This document shows positions 34,311 through 42,426 of a stretch of 64,000 nucleotides of DNA, piece after piece. Made by a program: the position numbers and the translations under genes. The notes beneath the pieces are model-generated. The model did no database searches and was not told the DNA's origin. It saw only the letters and a list, made by a program, of their open reading frames with translations. The number at the start of each line of letters is the position of its first letter. The first letter of the stretch is position 1. The DNA comes from CAJBNH01 sp964447285 (GTDB lineage: Bacteria > Myxococcota_A > UBA9042): the NCBI GenBank assembly GCA_964447285.1, contig CAYURO010000025.1, positions 3,242 to 67,241 on the forward strand. The letters are read 5' to 3'.

Positions 34311-35006
34311 ATGCTCATCAAGAAGTACAGCAACCGCCGCCTCTACGACACCGAGACCAGCCGGTACATCACCTTGGACGAGCTTGCCGACCGAGTGCGC
34401 GCGGGCGCGAACGTGCGGGTGGTCGACGCCCAGAACGACGACGACCTGACTCAGGCGACGCTTGCACAGGTCATCCTCGAGAGCCGTCACGCGGCGGAGT
34501 TGTTGCCGGTGCCGCTGCTGGTGCAGTTGATCCGCATGCGCGACGATGCCCTGGCTGAGTTCTTCGGCCGTTACGTGTCGTGGGCGCTGGAGGTCTACCT
34601 GCGCGCGCGCCAAGGCGCGGAGGCGATGGCGCAGTTCAATCCTCTGATGAACCTGGCGTTGGGTCCCCACGGGTTTTTGCGTAATTTCAGCCCGTTCAGC
34701 GGTTTCGGCGGTGCGCCCGATGGCCTTGGTCGGGGACAGGGTTTTGCCGACTGGGCTGACCCGGGCGCGGCGCCCTCGGCCGGATCCGCCGCTGCCGGAC
34801 CCGCGGGTGTTGCACCGCAACATGGGGGGAACGAGCCCGCGCCGTCGCCTGTGCCCCAAGCCGACCACGAGGACCTGGCCGCCCTGCGGCGCGAGCTGGA
34901 CGAGCTGAAGGCGGCGCTGCACAAGCCCGCGAAGGCCAAGCCATCGAAAGCCAAGGTGGCCAAGGCGAAGGTGGCCAAGCCCAAGGCGATGCCCAACGCG
35001 AAGTAG
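34311..35006 (+). CDS. phaR: Polyhydroxyalkanoate synthesis repressor PhaR
   Basis: 231 residues. ATG 34311 is set by GGAGGT 4 nt upstream. Residues 1-60 are the PHA-accumulation-regulator DNA-binding domain, almost diagnostic: IKKYSNRRLYDT, YITLDELADRVRAG and VVDAQNDDDLTQATLAQVI. A helical PHB-granule-binding type segment follows. The C-terminus has a Gly/Pro-rich linker and a Lys/Ala-rich tail. PhaR represses phasin and its own gene and is released when it binds PHA granules. No PHA synthase or phasin is in the window. Two identical palindromes, one upstream and one within the coding sequence, suggest autoregulation. Confidence 0.92.
   Translation: MLIKKYSNRRLYDTETSRYITLDELADRVRAGANVRVVDAQNDDDLTQATLAQVILESRHAAELLPVPLLVQLIRMRDDALAEFFGRYVSWALEVYLRARQGAEAMAQFNPLMNLALGPHGFLRNFSPFSGFGGAPDGLGRGQGFADWADPGAAPSAGSAAAGPAGVAPQHGGNEPAPSPVPQADHEDLAALRRELDELKAALHKPAKAKPSKAKVAKAKVAKPKAMPNAK
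34808..34822. promoter_or_regulatory. Second copy of the PhaR-type palindrome, inside phaR
   Basis: TGTTGC-ACC-GCAACA at codons about 167-171. The identity with the upstream site extends to 18 bp (34808-34825 versus 34210-34227). The spacing is 598 bp. An intragenic operator allowing looping or a roadblock is possible. Confidence 0.5.
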
Positions 35007-35054
35007 CAGAGAGGCCCCGTTTCGTCGCACAGCCCCAGCTTCGGGAGCAGCACC

Positions 35055-35927
35055 ATGCCCTTACGCCTCCTGACGACGCTCTTGTCGCTTGCGGTCCTTG
35101 CTGCGTGCGCGTCGTGCATGTCGGCGGGACCCATGCCCGGGATGACCTTTGCGTCGGTCAGCCCGAACAACCGCGCGGGCGGCGAGGTCGGCATGGGCGT
35201 GGTCCCCGGCTACTTCCTGTCCGACGCGGTCAAGGCCAAGGGCGATGGTGGCGGCGTCCGTCACTTGCAAGGGACGGCGCTGGTCGAGCCCTTCAGCGGC
35301 TGGGCGCAAGACCTGAGCTTGGGCGGGCGCTGGGTCAACAGCGGCGACGACGCGGTCATCGAGCCGCTGGTGCGCTACCGCACGGCGGTGGACGACGAAG
35401 AGCGGCTGGCGTGGGGCATCACCGGGTTCGGAACTGTCCACCACTTCGCCAAGGAGGGCGCAAGCTACGACGCCGTGCGAGGCGGGGCCGAGCTGGCGAT
35501 GGACCTGCGCATCACGCCGCGGTGGCGGTGGTTTGAGTCACACCTCACGTGGGGAGCCTCCGTGACCGGCATCGGCGCCAGCGGACAATGGTGCGTCAAC
35601 GAGTCGGGGTGGGCTGGCGACTGCGGCAGCGAGGGGCAGGTGGGGCGCGCTTCAGGGTCGTTGAGCGGTGCGTACTTCGCGGGTTTCGCCGGCATCACCT
35701 TCGACGTCGCCCGCAACTTCGAGAGCATCTTTCACGGCTTGCGCTTGACCTTGGCGGTCGCCGGGGGGCGACAACCCGGCATGACTCCGCCGTCGCTGGG
35801 CGGCGAGCTCCCGGATCCTCAGGCCCCGCCGCCGCAGTGGCAGTGGCCACAAGGGGCGTCGCGTCCGTGGCTGGGCTTGGGTGTCAACTTGACGGTGGGG
35901 CTGGGCGTCGCCAAGGTGCGGCAGTAG
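35055..35927 (+). CDS. Outer-membrane lipoprotein, predicted beta-rich, unknown function
   Basis: 290 residues with GGGAG 7-8 nt before the ATG and a lipoprotein signal (VLAAC, Cys18). The mature protein has alternating hydrophobic strands and many aromatic residues near strand ends, as in small outer-membrane barrels (SLGGRWVNSGDD, VIEPLVRYRTAVDD), a Cys pair in a loop (WCVNESGWAGDC) and a Pro-rich segment before the last strand. No family is recognised. It is 48 bp after phaR in the same direction. Confidence 0.7.
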   Translation: MPLRLLTTLLSLAVLAACASCMSAGPMPGMTFASVSPNNRAGGEVGMGVVPGYFLSDAVKAKGDGGGVRHLQGTALVEPFSGWAQDLSLGGRWVNSGDDAVIEPLVRYRTAVDDEERLAWGITGFGTVHHFAKEGASYDAVRGGAELAMDLRITPRWRWFESHLTWGASVTGIGASGQWCVNESGWAGDCGSEGQVGRASGSLSGAYFAGFAGITFDVARNFESIFHGLRLTLAVAGGRQPGMTPPSLGGELPDPQAPPPQWQWPQGASRPWLGLGVNLTVGLGVAKVRQ

Positions 35928-35983
35928 AAGCCTGACACCCGGACATGGAAAGACCGGCTGCCCGCCCGTCCCCCCAAACGAAC

Positions 35984-37144
35984 CTATCCGCCCGCCACCA
36001 GATCCCGCAACTCCCCACACCGCTCGATCAAGTTGCTGCTGCGGTGCAAGTCGCCGCCAATCAACAGCACCACGTCGTCGCCATAGAACTGCCGCATCTC
36101 GGCCACCCGTTCGACCCGCATGCCACCGGCAGGCGCGGGCAAGATCGCCTGGTGGGCAGAAAGGGGCGTGCGACAGGCCTGCACGATCTCGCGGCAATCC
36201 TGGGTCGAGAACGAGAACCGCCCGCCGTGATTGGGAAAGATCGAGACGTCTGCCCCACCCAGCCGCGCCAGCGTGCCCAGCAGCACCCCATGGCCGATGC
36301 CGTGCGACGGGTGCACCACGAAGCTGCCCAACAGCGCGGGATGGCACAGGATCGGCAGGGCCACGCTGTCGTCGTCGGCCAGCATGCGCATCGCGTCGAA
36401 GCCGACCAGCCCCGGGGCCACCAGCAGCGCGCCCGCCCCCGCCGCCTTGGCAAACCGCGCGCGCTGGCGCAACTGGTCGGCCGGACCGCTGACGTTGGGG
36501 GCATACAGGCAGGGCCGCCCGGTCTTGGCCGCGGCCTTGCGGACGGCGGCCGAACAGCGCTCGACCCGCTCGCGAAAGTGGCCGAACTCCTGGTCGGCCA
36601 GCCCGTGGTCGTCCTTGATCAGGTCGATGCCGCCCAGCGCCAGATCGTGGGCCAGATCGGCCAGCACGTCGGCGGGCAGTCCCATGGGCTTCAGCGCGGT
36701 GGCCAGCAGGGGGCGGGTCGGGGCCTGCAACAGCTGGCGCAGGCCTGCGGTGCCAAAGCGGGGGCCGCGGTAGGGGGCGATCAGCTCGGGTACCGGCTCG
36801 AAGTCGACCAGGCGGATGCCCGGCTTGAGACTGATGTTGCCGAACAGCGTATTGAGCAATTGCGTCAGCTCGCCGCCGGCAATCTCGACTGCAAAAGAGA
36901 TGCTCGCGCGGGTCAGGTGCGGGTGTACCGGGTCAAGCGCCAGCGTGCGGCCGAAAATCTGCGAGCGAATGCCCTCGTCGCGCACCAAATCCGCCGGGTA
37001 TTCGATGGTTTGCTCGATGCACAAGTCTTCGGCGGCGCGCTGGGCGTCGATGGCCGGGCCGTGCAGCAGATAGGTGGCGGTAAAGCGCGCGCCCGACAGC
37101 CGCAGGGGTTTGTCGGTGGGGTTTTGCAGGCCTTGGTCGCGCAT
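35984..37144 (-). CDS. RuBisCO-like protein (form IV), probable sugar-acid or ketose-phosphate enzyme
   Basis: 386 residues from ATG 37144. The alpha/beta-barrel shows TALKPMG (Lys152), GGIDLIKDDHGLADQ (Lys177, Asp178, Asp179, His180) and C-terminal LIGGDLHR. Relative to RuBisCO the barrel Lys of KPxxG and the carbamylated-Lys position are kept, the Asp of the metal site is kept, but the metal-binding Glu is His180 and the second Lys of KPK is Met. It is therefore not a CO2-fixing enzyme. RuBisCO-like proteins act as enolases, isomerases or decarboxylases, for example in methionine salvage and the apionate pathway. It is the last gene of the TRAP/transketolase operon, 35 bp after the transketolase C-terminal gene, which favours a carbohydrate-acid pathway. 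Confidence 0.9.
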   Translation of the reverse strand: MRDQGLQNPTDKPLRLSGARFTATYLLHGPAIDAQRAAEDLCIEQTIEYPADLVRDEGIRSQIFGRTLALDPVHPHLTRASISFAVEIAGGELTQLLNTLFGNISLKPGIRLVDFEPVPELIAPYRGPRFGTAGLRQLLQAPTRPLLATALKPMGLPADVLADLAHDLALGGIDLIKDDHGLADQEFGHFRERVERCSAAVRKAAAKTGRPCLYAPNVSGPADQLRQRARFAKAAGAGALLVAPGLVGFDAMRMLADDDSVALPILCHPALLGSFVVHPSHGIGHGVLLGTLARLGGADVSIFPNHGGRFSFSTQDCREIVQACRTPLSAHQAILPAPAGGMRVERVAEMRQFYGDDVVLLIGGDLHRSSNLIERCGELRDLVAGG

Positions 37145-37179
37145 GGGGTTTTCTCGGTGGACTGCGGGGGGGAACGGCG

Positions 37180-38187
37180 CTACAGGGCCTCGGCCTTCGA
37201 CGCGCTGTGCACGGGTGTCAGGTGGACTTGGGCCAGATCCTCGGGGTCCAGACCGCTCGACCGCCCCACCATCGCCTCGATGGCCTGCGTCAGCGCCCAC
37301 GCATCCAGACCGTACTTCTTCAGCAGATACGCCTTGCTGGCCCCATGGGCGAAAGTGTCGCGCAGGCCCAGACGCACCAGCGGCCGTCCCACGCCCGCCT
37401 CGGCCATCACCTCGGCCACCGCCGAACCCAAGCCCCCGACGATGCTGTGGTTTTCCAGCGTGATCACGCCCAGTCCCGGATGCAGCAGCGCGTCCAGCAC
37501 CGCCGGGTCGTCAAACGGCTTCAGGGTCGAGAGGTGCAGGTGCCGCACCCGGATGCCCCGCGACGTCAGCGCGACGGTGGTCCGCAGCGCCTCTTCGGTG
37601 CAAATGCCCGCCGTCAGCAGCGTCAGCTCGCCGTCTGCCGAAAGCACCCGCGCCTTGCCGAGTTGCATGGGCTCGTCGGCCATGAACAGCCGGGGCACCT
37701 CGCCGCGCAGCATCCGGATGTACACGGGACCGCGCACCGCCTGGGCGACGTCGAGCACGGACTCGACCTCGGTCGCATCGCCGCACTCGAGCACCGTCAT
37801 GTTCGGCAGCGCCCGCATCAGCGCCACGTCGTCGGTGGCCTGGTGGGTCACGCCGCCTGGGGTCGTGACGCCGGGCAGAAAGCCCAGCAATCGCACGGGC
37901 AGGTTGGGATAGCAGACCGACATCGCCAGCTGGTCATAGGGCCTGCGGGTCAGGAACACGCCAAACGTGTGCAGAAAGGGCGTAAACCCCTCGCGCGCCA
38001 GGCCGGCGGCAAAGCCCATCAGGTTCTGTTCGGCCATGCCCAGCGAGAAGAAGCGGTCGGGATAGGCGTCGCGAAACTCGTCGGCCTCGCACGACGCCGT
38101 CAGATCCGCAGACAGCACGACCACTTCCGGGCGGTCCTTGGCCCAGCGGACCAGATTGCGCGCGTGGGGCCGGGTGACGATCTCCAT
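37180..38187 (-). CDS. Transketolase, C-terminal subunit (pyrimidine-binding and C-terminal domains)
   Basis: 335 residues. ATG 38187 has AGGAG 5-6 nt upstream and lies 7 bp after the N-terminal subunit's stop. It carries the pyrimidine-binding domain with VVLSADLTASCEADEF and FSLGMAEQNLMGFAAGLA (Glu that activates thiamine diphosphate), GGVTHQATDDVALMRALPN, and a C-terminal transketolase domain ending TFAHGASKAYLLKKYGLD. Split transketolases transfer two-carbon units between sugar phosphates; relatives include apulose-4-phosphate and DXP-type enzymes. It functions with the next gene upstream. Confidence 0.92.
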   Translation of the reverse strand: MEIVTRPHARNLVRWAKDRPEVVVLSADLTASCEADEFRDAYPDRFFSLGMAEQNLMGFAAGLAREGFTPFLHTFGVFLTRRPYDQLAMSVCYPNLPVRLLGFLPGVTTPGGVTHQATDDVALMRALPNMTVLECGDATEVESVLDVAQAVRGPVYIRMLRGEVPRLFMADEPMQLGKARVLSADGELTLLTAGICTEEALRTTVALTSRGIRVRHLHLSTLKPFDDPAVLDALLHPGLGVITLENHSIVGGLGSAVAEVMAEAGVGRPLVRLGLRDTFAHGASKAYLLKKYGLDAWALTQAIEAMVGRSSGLDPEDLAQVHLTPVHSASKAEAL

Positions 38188-38194
38188 GGAACTC

Positions 38195-39106
38195 CTAGTC
38201 TTGCCACGCGGCCAGCACAGCCTCATAGGCCTTGCGCTCGGCGTCGGTCTTGAACCGCAGGTAGTGCAGCTTGGGGGTGCGGTCGCGCAACAACTCGATG
38301 CCGTGGCAGGGGTCGGTGCGGGCGAGCACCACCAAAGGCTTGCCGTTCGGGGGCTTGCGCGTGGGGGCGGTCAGCGCCTCGACGTCGTGGCCGTCGACCT
38401 CGTGCACGTCGGCGCCAAACGCCCGGCAGCGGTCGGCCAGCGGCTCGATGTTCATGATGCCGTCCATCTTGCCGTCGCACTGATAGCCGTTCACGTCGAC
38501 GAACACGCCCACGCGGTCCAGCTTCCAGTACGCCAGTGCCTGCAGCGCCTCCCAGGTCTGGCCCTCTTGAAACTCGCCGTCGGACATGAAGATCCACGTC
38601 CGGCCGGTGTCGCCCTTCAGCCGCCGCGCCAGGGCCACGCCGCCTGCCTGGCTTAGCGTCTGCGCCAGCGACCCGGCCGTCACCTCGATGCCCGGCGAGT
38701 GCTCTGCGCCGATCAGCTCGACCGTGCTGCCGTCCTGGTTGAACTGCGCCAGCCCCTCAGGCGCCATGCGGCCGGTCTCGATCAGCACCGAGTACAGCAC
38801 CAGCGAGTAGTGCACCGGCGAGAAGAAGAACCGGTCGAGTTCCGGCGCCTTGGGGCCGTTGTAACCGCTGCCGGTGTGGGCGTGCGGGTTGTGGGGGCCG
38901 GGCACGCCCTGGAACGGTCCGGGGACCATCGGCGCGACGCTGTCGCCCAGGCGCATCACGCGGCCGTACAGCGTGGCCAGGATCTCGGCGGATGAGCATG
39001 CCTGACTCAAGTAGCCGCCGCCGTTGCGGATCGTGTGGTCCAGCACGCGGCGGCGGATGCGCTGCGCCAGGCGCTGGGGGTCCAGATCGGTCATGGTGTC
39101 GTCCAT
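38195..39106 (-). CDS. Transketolase, N-terminal subunit (thiamine diphosphate-binding)
   Basis: 303 residues from ATG 39106; ATG 39094 is an alternative. It has the diphosphate/Mg-binding motif FMSDGEFQEGQTWEAL followed by VFVDVNGYQCDG (the SDGE...N pattern) and AEHSPGIEVTAGSLAQ, as in transketolases. It begins 10 bp after the TRAP permease stop and ends 7 bp before the C-terminal subunit, so the three genes are surely co-transcribed. Length is usual for split transketolase. Confidence 0.92.
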   Translation of the reverse strand: MDDTMTDLDPQRLAQRIRRRVLDHTIRNGGGYLSQACSSAEILATLYGRVMRLGDSVAPMVPGPFQGVPGPHNPHAHTGSGYNGPKAPELDRFFFSPVHYSLVLYSVLIETGRMAPEGLAQFNQDGSTVELIGAEHSPGIEVTAGSLAQTLSQAGGVALARRLKGDTGRTWIFMSDGEFQEGQTWEALQALAYWKLDRVGVFVDVNGYQCDGKMDGIMNIEPLADRCRAFGADVHEVDGHDVEALTAPTRKPPNGKPLVVLARTDPCHGIELLRDRTPKLHYLRFKTDAERKAYEAVLAAWQD

Positions 39107-39116
39107 CGGTGGGGGG

Positions 39117-41219
39117 TCAGCCTAGCAGCAGCGGTACGAACGCCACGATCAGCATCGTCACGCCGCGCACCAGCACGGGCAGCAGCACCCGCTCGTGCCG
39201 GCGAAAGAACGTCTTCTGCGGCGGGTCGGGCGTGCGCACGTGCGCGGGCAGGTCGTCGACGATCTGGCGCGTCAGCAGCAGGTTCAAGGCGACGGGCGGC
39301 GTCAGGTAGCCCAGCTCGAAGCCGACCAGCGCCATCATCCAGAAGTGCACGGGCGCGATGCCGTTGGCCTTGGCGATGGGTGCCAGCGTAACGCTGACCA
39401 GGATCACGGCACCGTACGGGTCCATGATCATGCCGATGATGATCATCGCGAGCACCAGCAGCGTCATCGCCGGCCACGGACCGCCCAGCGCGGTGGGCAT
39501 GGTCTCGATGATCTGCGACCGCTCGATCACGCCGCCCAGACACGCCGACAGGCCCATCAGCATCAGCAGCGCGCCGATCTGGGTACCGGTGTCGAGCGCG
39601 GTGTGACGGGTGGCGCCGTCCTGCGCGTCGCCCGCGTTGGCTGCCGGCTTGGCCGAGAGCTTGTGGCGGTACCGGCGGTCCCACGGCCGCATGGCCAACA
39701 TGGCCACCGCCAACAGGTACGGTGCGGTGTGCTCGTCGAGCCCTGCGTCCAGCAGCAAACGGAAGGCCACCAGCACGACGCCGGCGATGGCCAAGTACGG
39801 CAGCAGCCCGGTGCCGGCCTTGCCCAGGTCGCTGCCGATGGTCGGGGCGATGCCGAAGCGCCAAGGCGCACGCCGCGTCAACCACGCAATCGCCAGGAAG
39901 ATCACGCCCGTCAGGCCGAACACCTGCCAGCCGCGGTAGAACAGCTCGTCGGTCGTCACGTCCAGATTCAGCGAGGCGACAATCACGACCAGCAGACACG
40001 GCGGCAGGACCACGCCAAAGCTGCCGCTCATCGCCGTGGTGGCCCGCGCCAGCTCGTCGGTCGCCCCCGCACGGCGCATCTCGGTGTAGATGGTGGCGCC
40101 CAGGGCCAGCACGAACACGCCCGACGCACCCGAGTACGCGACCGGGATGGCGGCAGCCAGCGAAACGACCACCGCAAACAGCTCGGGCGGCAGCCGCAGC
40201 GGGCGAATCAGGTCGAACACCAGACCGCCCAGCAGCGTGTCGCGGAGCATCAAGCCCGTCCACAGGTACAGGCCCACCTGGATGTACAGGGTGGAATACT
40301 CGGTGATCTTCTGCAGATAGATGGCGATCCCGGCCGGATGGTGCTCGACGGCGAAGAACCAGATGCCCGAGATGGCGCCCATCCACGCGAACAGCGGGAT
40401 CGTGGCCAGCACGCGACCGACCGTCGTGCCGGTCACGCCGTTCGCATCGGCGCGTGGCAACGGGCGCACCAATTGCACCACGTTGGCCAGGACCAGCGCA
40501 CACGTGCCAAACACCCACAACCCCTCGACATCCTGCGCCACGCCCTCGGTCTGGCCGTACAGCGTCCACGACGACGCGAGCACAAAGCCGTTGGTCAGCA
40601 GCTGGGCGCCGTTGCTGATGCGGTCCTCCAGCGCGTTGCCCGCATCGCGCAGGCCGATGTGCTTGCGGCGCAGCGTCGTCACGAACGCCGACAGCAGCAG
40701 CAGGATGACCATCGTCGCCGGCATCCAGGTGATGCCCAGATCGCCGATGCGAGAAACGCCTTGCTCAAAGCGGCAGTACGAACGCTGGCCGGCAGGCATC
40801 GGCGGGGCAGCAAGTGCGGCGGCAGCGGCAGCCGATGCGACGGCAGCGGCAGTCGGGGCAGCGGGCGCCGCATCCAGACCCTCCAGCAGGTCGTCGTCGC
40901 CCGCCGGCGCCTCGGCAACCGCGCTGGGGTCGGCGGCAGGTGCGGCTTCGGCGGCGGCGGGGGTGGCGTCTTCGGCCATCAGCTCGTCGACCAGCGGGTC
41001 GGGGGCTGCAGCAGCGGCGGCGGTCGAGGCGGCTGCTGCGGTCGGGGTCGCGGCTGCGGCGCCCGGGTCGTCCTGACAATACGCGCGGCCTGCGGCGTAG
41101 CCGGGCCACTGCTGCTCGCCCCAAGCCAGAAGCTGGCCGTGGAGCAGCTGAGCACAGGCCAGCAGCAACGGAATCAGCAGCACACACAAGACGGCGGCGC
41201 CGCCCAGACGTTTGGCCAT
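39117..41219 (-). CDS. TRAP transporter large permease with an unusual N-terminal extension
   Basis: 700 residues. The C-terminal ~430 residues are DctM-like, with many membrane segments including FAVVVSLAAAIPVAYSGASG, VVLPPCLLVVIVA and IGMIMDPYGAVILVSVTLAP. The N-terminal 270 residues add about four more segments. Between the first and second segments lies a 90-residue Ala/Pro/Asp-rich insert (about 53-142) flanked by Cys48 and Cys149. No separate small permease (DctQ) gene is present, so the N-terminal segments may do that job as a fused subunit. TRAP systems import organic acids, driven by ion gradients. Co-transcribed with TatT and binding-protein genes upstream and transketolase downstream. 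Confidence 0.88.
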   Translation of the reverse strand: MAKRLGGAAVLCVLLIPLLLACAQLLHGQLLAWGEQQWPGYAAGRAYCQDDPGAAAATPTAAAASTAAAAAAPDPLVDELMAEDATPAAAEAAPAADPSAVAEAPAGDDDLLEGLDAAPAAPTAAAVASAAAAAALAAPPMPAGQRSYCRFEQGVSRIGDLGITWMPATMVILLLLSAFVTTLRRKHIGLRDAGNALEDRISNGAQLLTNGFVLASSWTLYGQTEGVAQDVEGLWVFGTCALVLANVVQLVRPLPRADANGVTGTTVGRVLATIPLFAWMGAISGIWFFAVEHHPAGIAIYLQKITEYSTLYIQVGLYLWTGLMLRDTLLGGLVFDLIRPLRLPPELFAVVVSLAAAIPVAYSGASGVFVLALGATIYTEMRRAGATDELARATTAMSGSFGVVLPPCLLVVIVASLNLDVTTDELFYRGWQVFGLTGVIFLAIAWLTRRAPWRFGIAPTIGSDLGKAGTGLLPYLAIAGVVLVAFRLLLDAGLDEHTAPYLLAVAMLAMRPWDRRYRHKLSAKPAANAGDAQDGATRHTALDTGTQIGALLMLMGLSACLGGVIERSQIIETMPTALGGPWPAMTLLVLAMIIIGMIMDPYGAVILVSVTLAPIAKANGIAPVHFWMMALVGFELGYLTPPVALNLLLTRQIVDDLPAHVRTPDPPQKTFFRRHERVLLPVLVRGVTMLIVAFVPLLLG

Positions 41220-41246
41220 GGTTTCCTCGGCGGTGACGGGCTGGGG

Positions 41247-42368
41247 TTACTTCTTCTTGCCGGGACGGCCCTTGGCGGGCGCGGGAGCAGGAGCAGGGGC
41301 GGCGGCAGGGGCCGCGGCGGGCTCTTCCAGGTTGTCGAGCACGCCGTCATCGCCGGCACCGTCGGTCGCGGTCACCTGGCCGGGCAGGTCGCTGAAGTCG
41401 CCCGACGAGCGGAAGCCTTCGGCGCGCGTCCAGATCAGGTCGGCGACGTGGCGGCTCATCTGCTCGCCGTACGCATCCAGCATCTTCCACATGGGGGCTG
41501 GCGGGTCGGAGGCCAGGGCCTTGGCGTGGCTTTGCAGCGCGGGCACCAGCGACGCCTCGGCGCCGATCGTTGCATACGTCACGACCTGCAGACCGCGCGA
41601 CAAGCGCACTCTCGCGGTGTCGCCCTGCAGACCGGCCAGCTCGAGGTCGACCGCGGCGTCCACGCCCTCAGGCTGCGCGCCGGGCACCGTCAGATACACC
41701 GCGGCGGCCAGCGCCTTGGGCACGCCCCACCACTTCTTCGAGTCGAGGCACTGCGACGCCCGGGCCACCGTTTGCGGGATCGACAGCGAGATGTTGGCCG
41801 CCCCACGCGCCGACCGGTCGTGCATCACCGCCTGCAGGCCGGACGCAAGGCCCAGCAGCAGGAAGATCTGTTCGTCCTCTTGCACTTGCGGGCAGGCACC
41901 GGACAGTTCGCCGAACGCCTGGGTGGTGCGCGTCCACGCCGCGCCGAACCGCAGGGCGGCCAGGGTATGCAGGCGCTCGGACAGGATCTGGGCGTCGCGC
42001 GCCTCGGCCGAGGCCCCCGCCCGCACGGCGCGGGCGTACCGCAGATCCGCCTCCCACGCCTGCGATTCCGAGCACATGCCGGCGCCCAGCATCGACACCA
42101 GCACGGGCAGGTCGGGCCGGTCGGTGACCCGCTCGAACGACGCCACGAACGCGCCCATCGCCGCGCCGGTCTGGCAGGCGACGTCGACGTCCTCCTGACC
42201 CAGCAGGTACGGCACCATGTGCTGTTGGGCATAGCTGGACATCGTGCTGCCGGTGGCGCTGTGCAGTGTGCCGGTGCAGCCCAAGGTCGGCAGTGCGGCA
42301 AGGCTGAGGGCAAGGCAGGCCAGCAGCAGCCGCGGGCGAAAAACGTTCCGGCGGGTCGGGGCTTGCAT
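41247..42368 (-). CDS. TRAP-associated TatT-like lipoprotein
   Basis: 373 residues with lipobox TLGC (Cys31). The body is alpha-helical and repeat-like, with 'A..LHTLAALRFGAAWTR' and similar helices, as in T-components (TatT) of TPR-containing TRAP systems. Such proteins form trimers that dock the substrate-binding protein. The C-terminus is an Ala/Pro-rich tail ending KGRPGKKK. It lies between the binding protein and permease genes, which supports the assignment. The exact family match is by pattern, not by search. Confidence 0.75.
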   Translation of the reverse strand: MQAPTRRNVFRPRLLLACLALSLAALPTLGCTGTLHSATGSTMSSYAQQHMVPYLLGQEDVDVACQTGAAMGAFVASFERVTDRPDLPVLVSMLGAGMCSESQAWEADLRYARAVRAGASAEARDAQILSERLHTLAALRFGAAWTRTTQAFGELSGACPQVQEDEQIFLLLGLASGLQAVMHDRSARGAANISLSIPQTVARASQCLDSKKWWGVPKALAAAVYLTVPGAQPEGVDAAVDLELAGLQGDTARVRLSRGLQVVTYATIGAEASLVPALQSHAKALASDPPAPMWKMLDAYGEQMSRHVADLIWTRAEGFRSSGDFSDLPGQVTATDGAGDDGVLDNLEEPAAAPAAAPAPAPAPAKGRPGKKK

Positions 42369-42426
42369 GACACCTCCGTGGGCGTGGGGCCCAGCAGAAT
42401 GGGGAGAGGGGGGGGCAGGACTACGG

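Noticed and set aside
37207..38253. Plus-strand 348-codon frame opposite transketolase
   Set aside because: Same length as the real gene by chance of mirrored codons; no domain.
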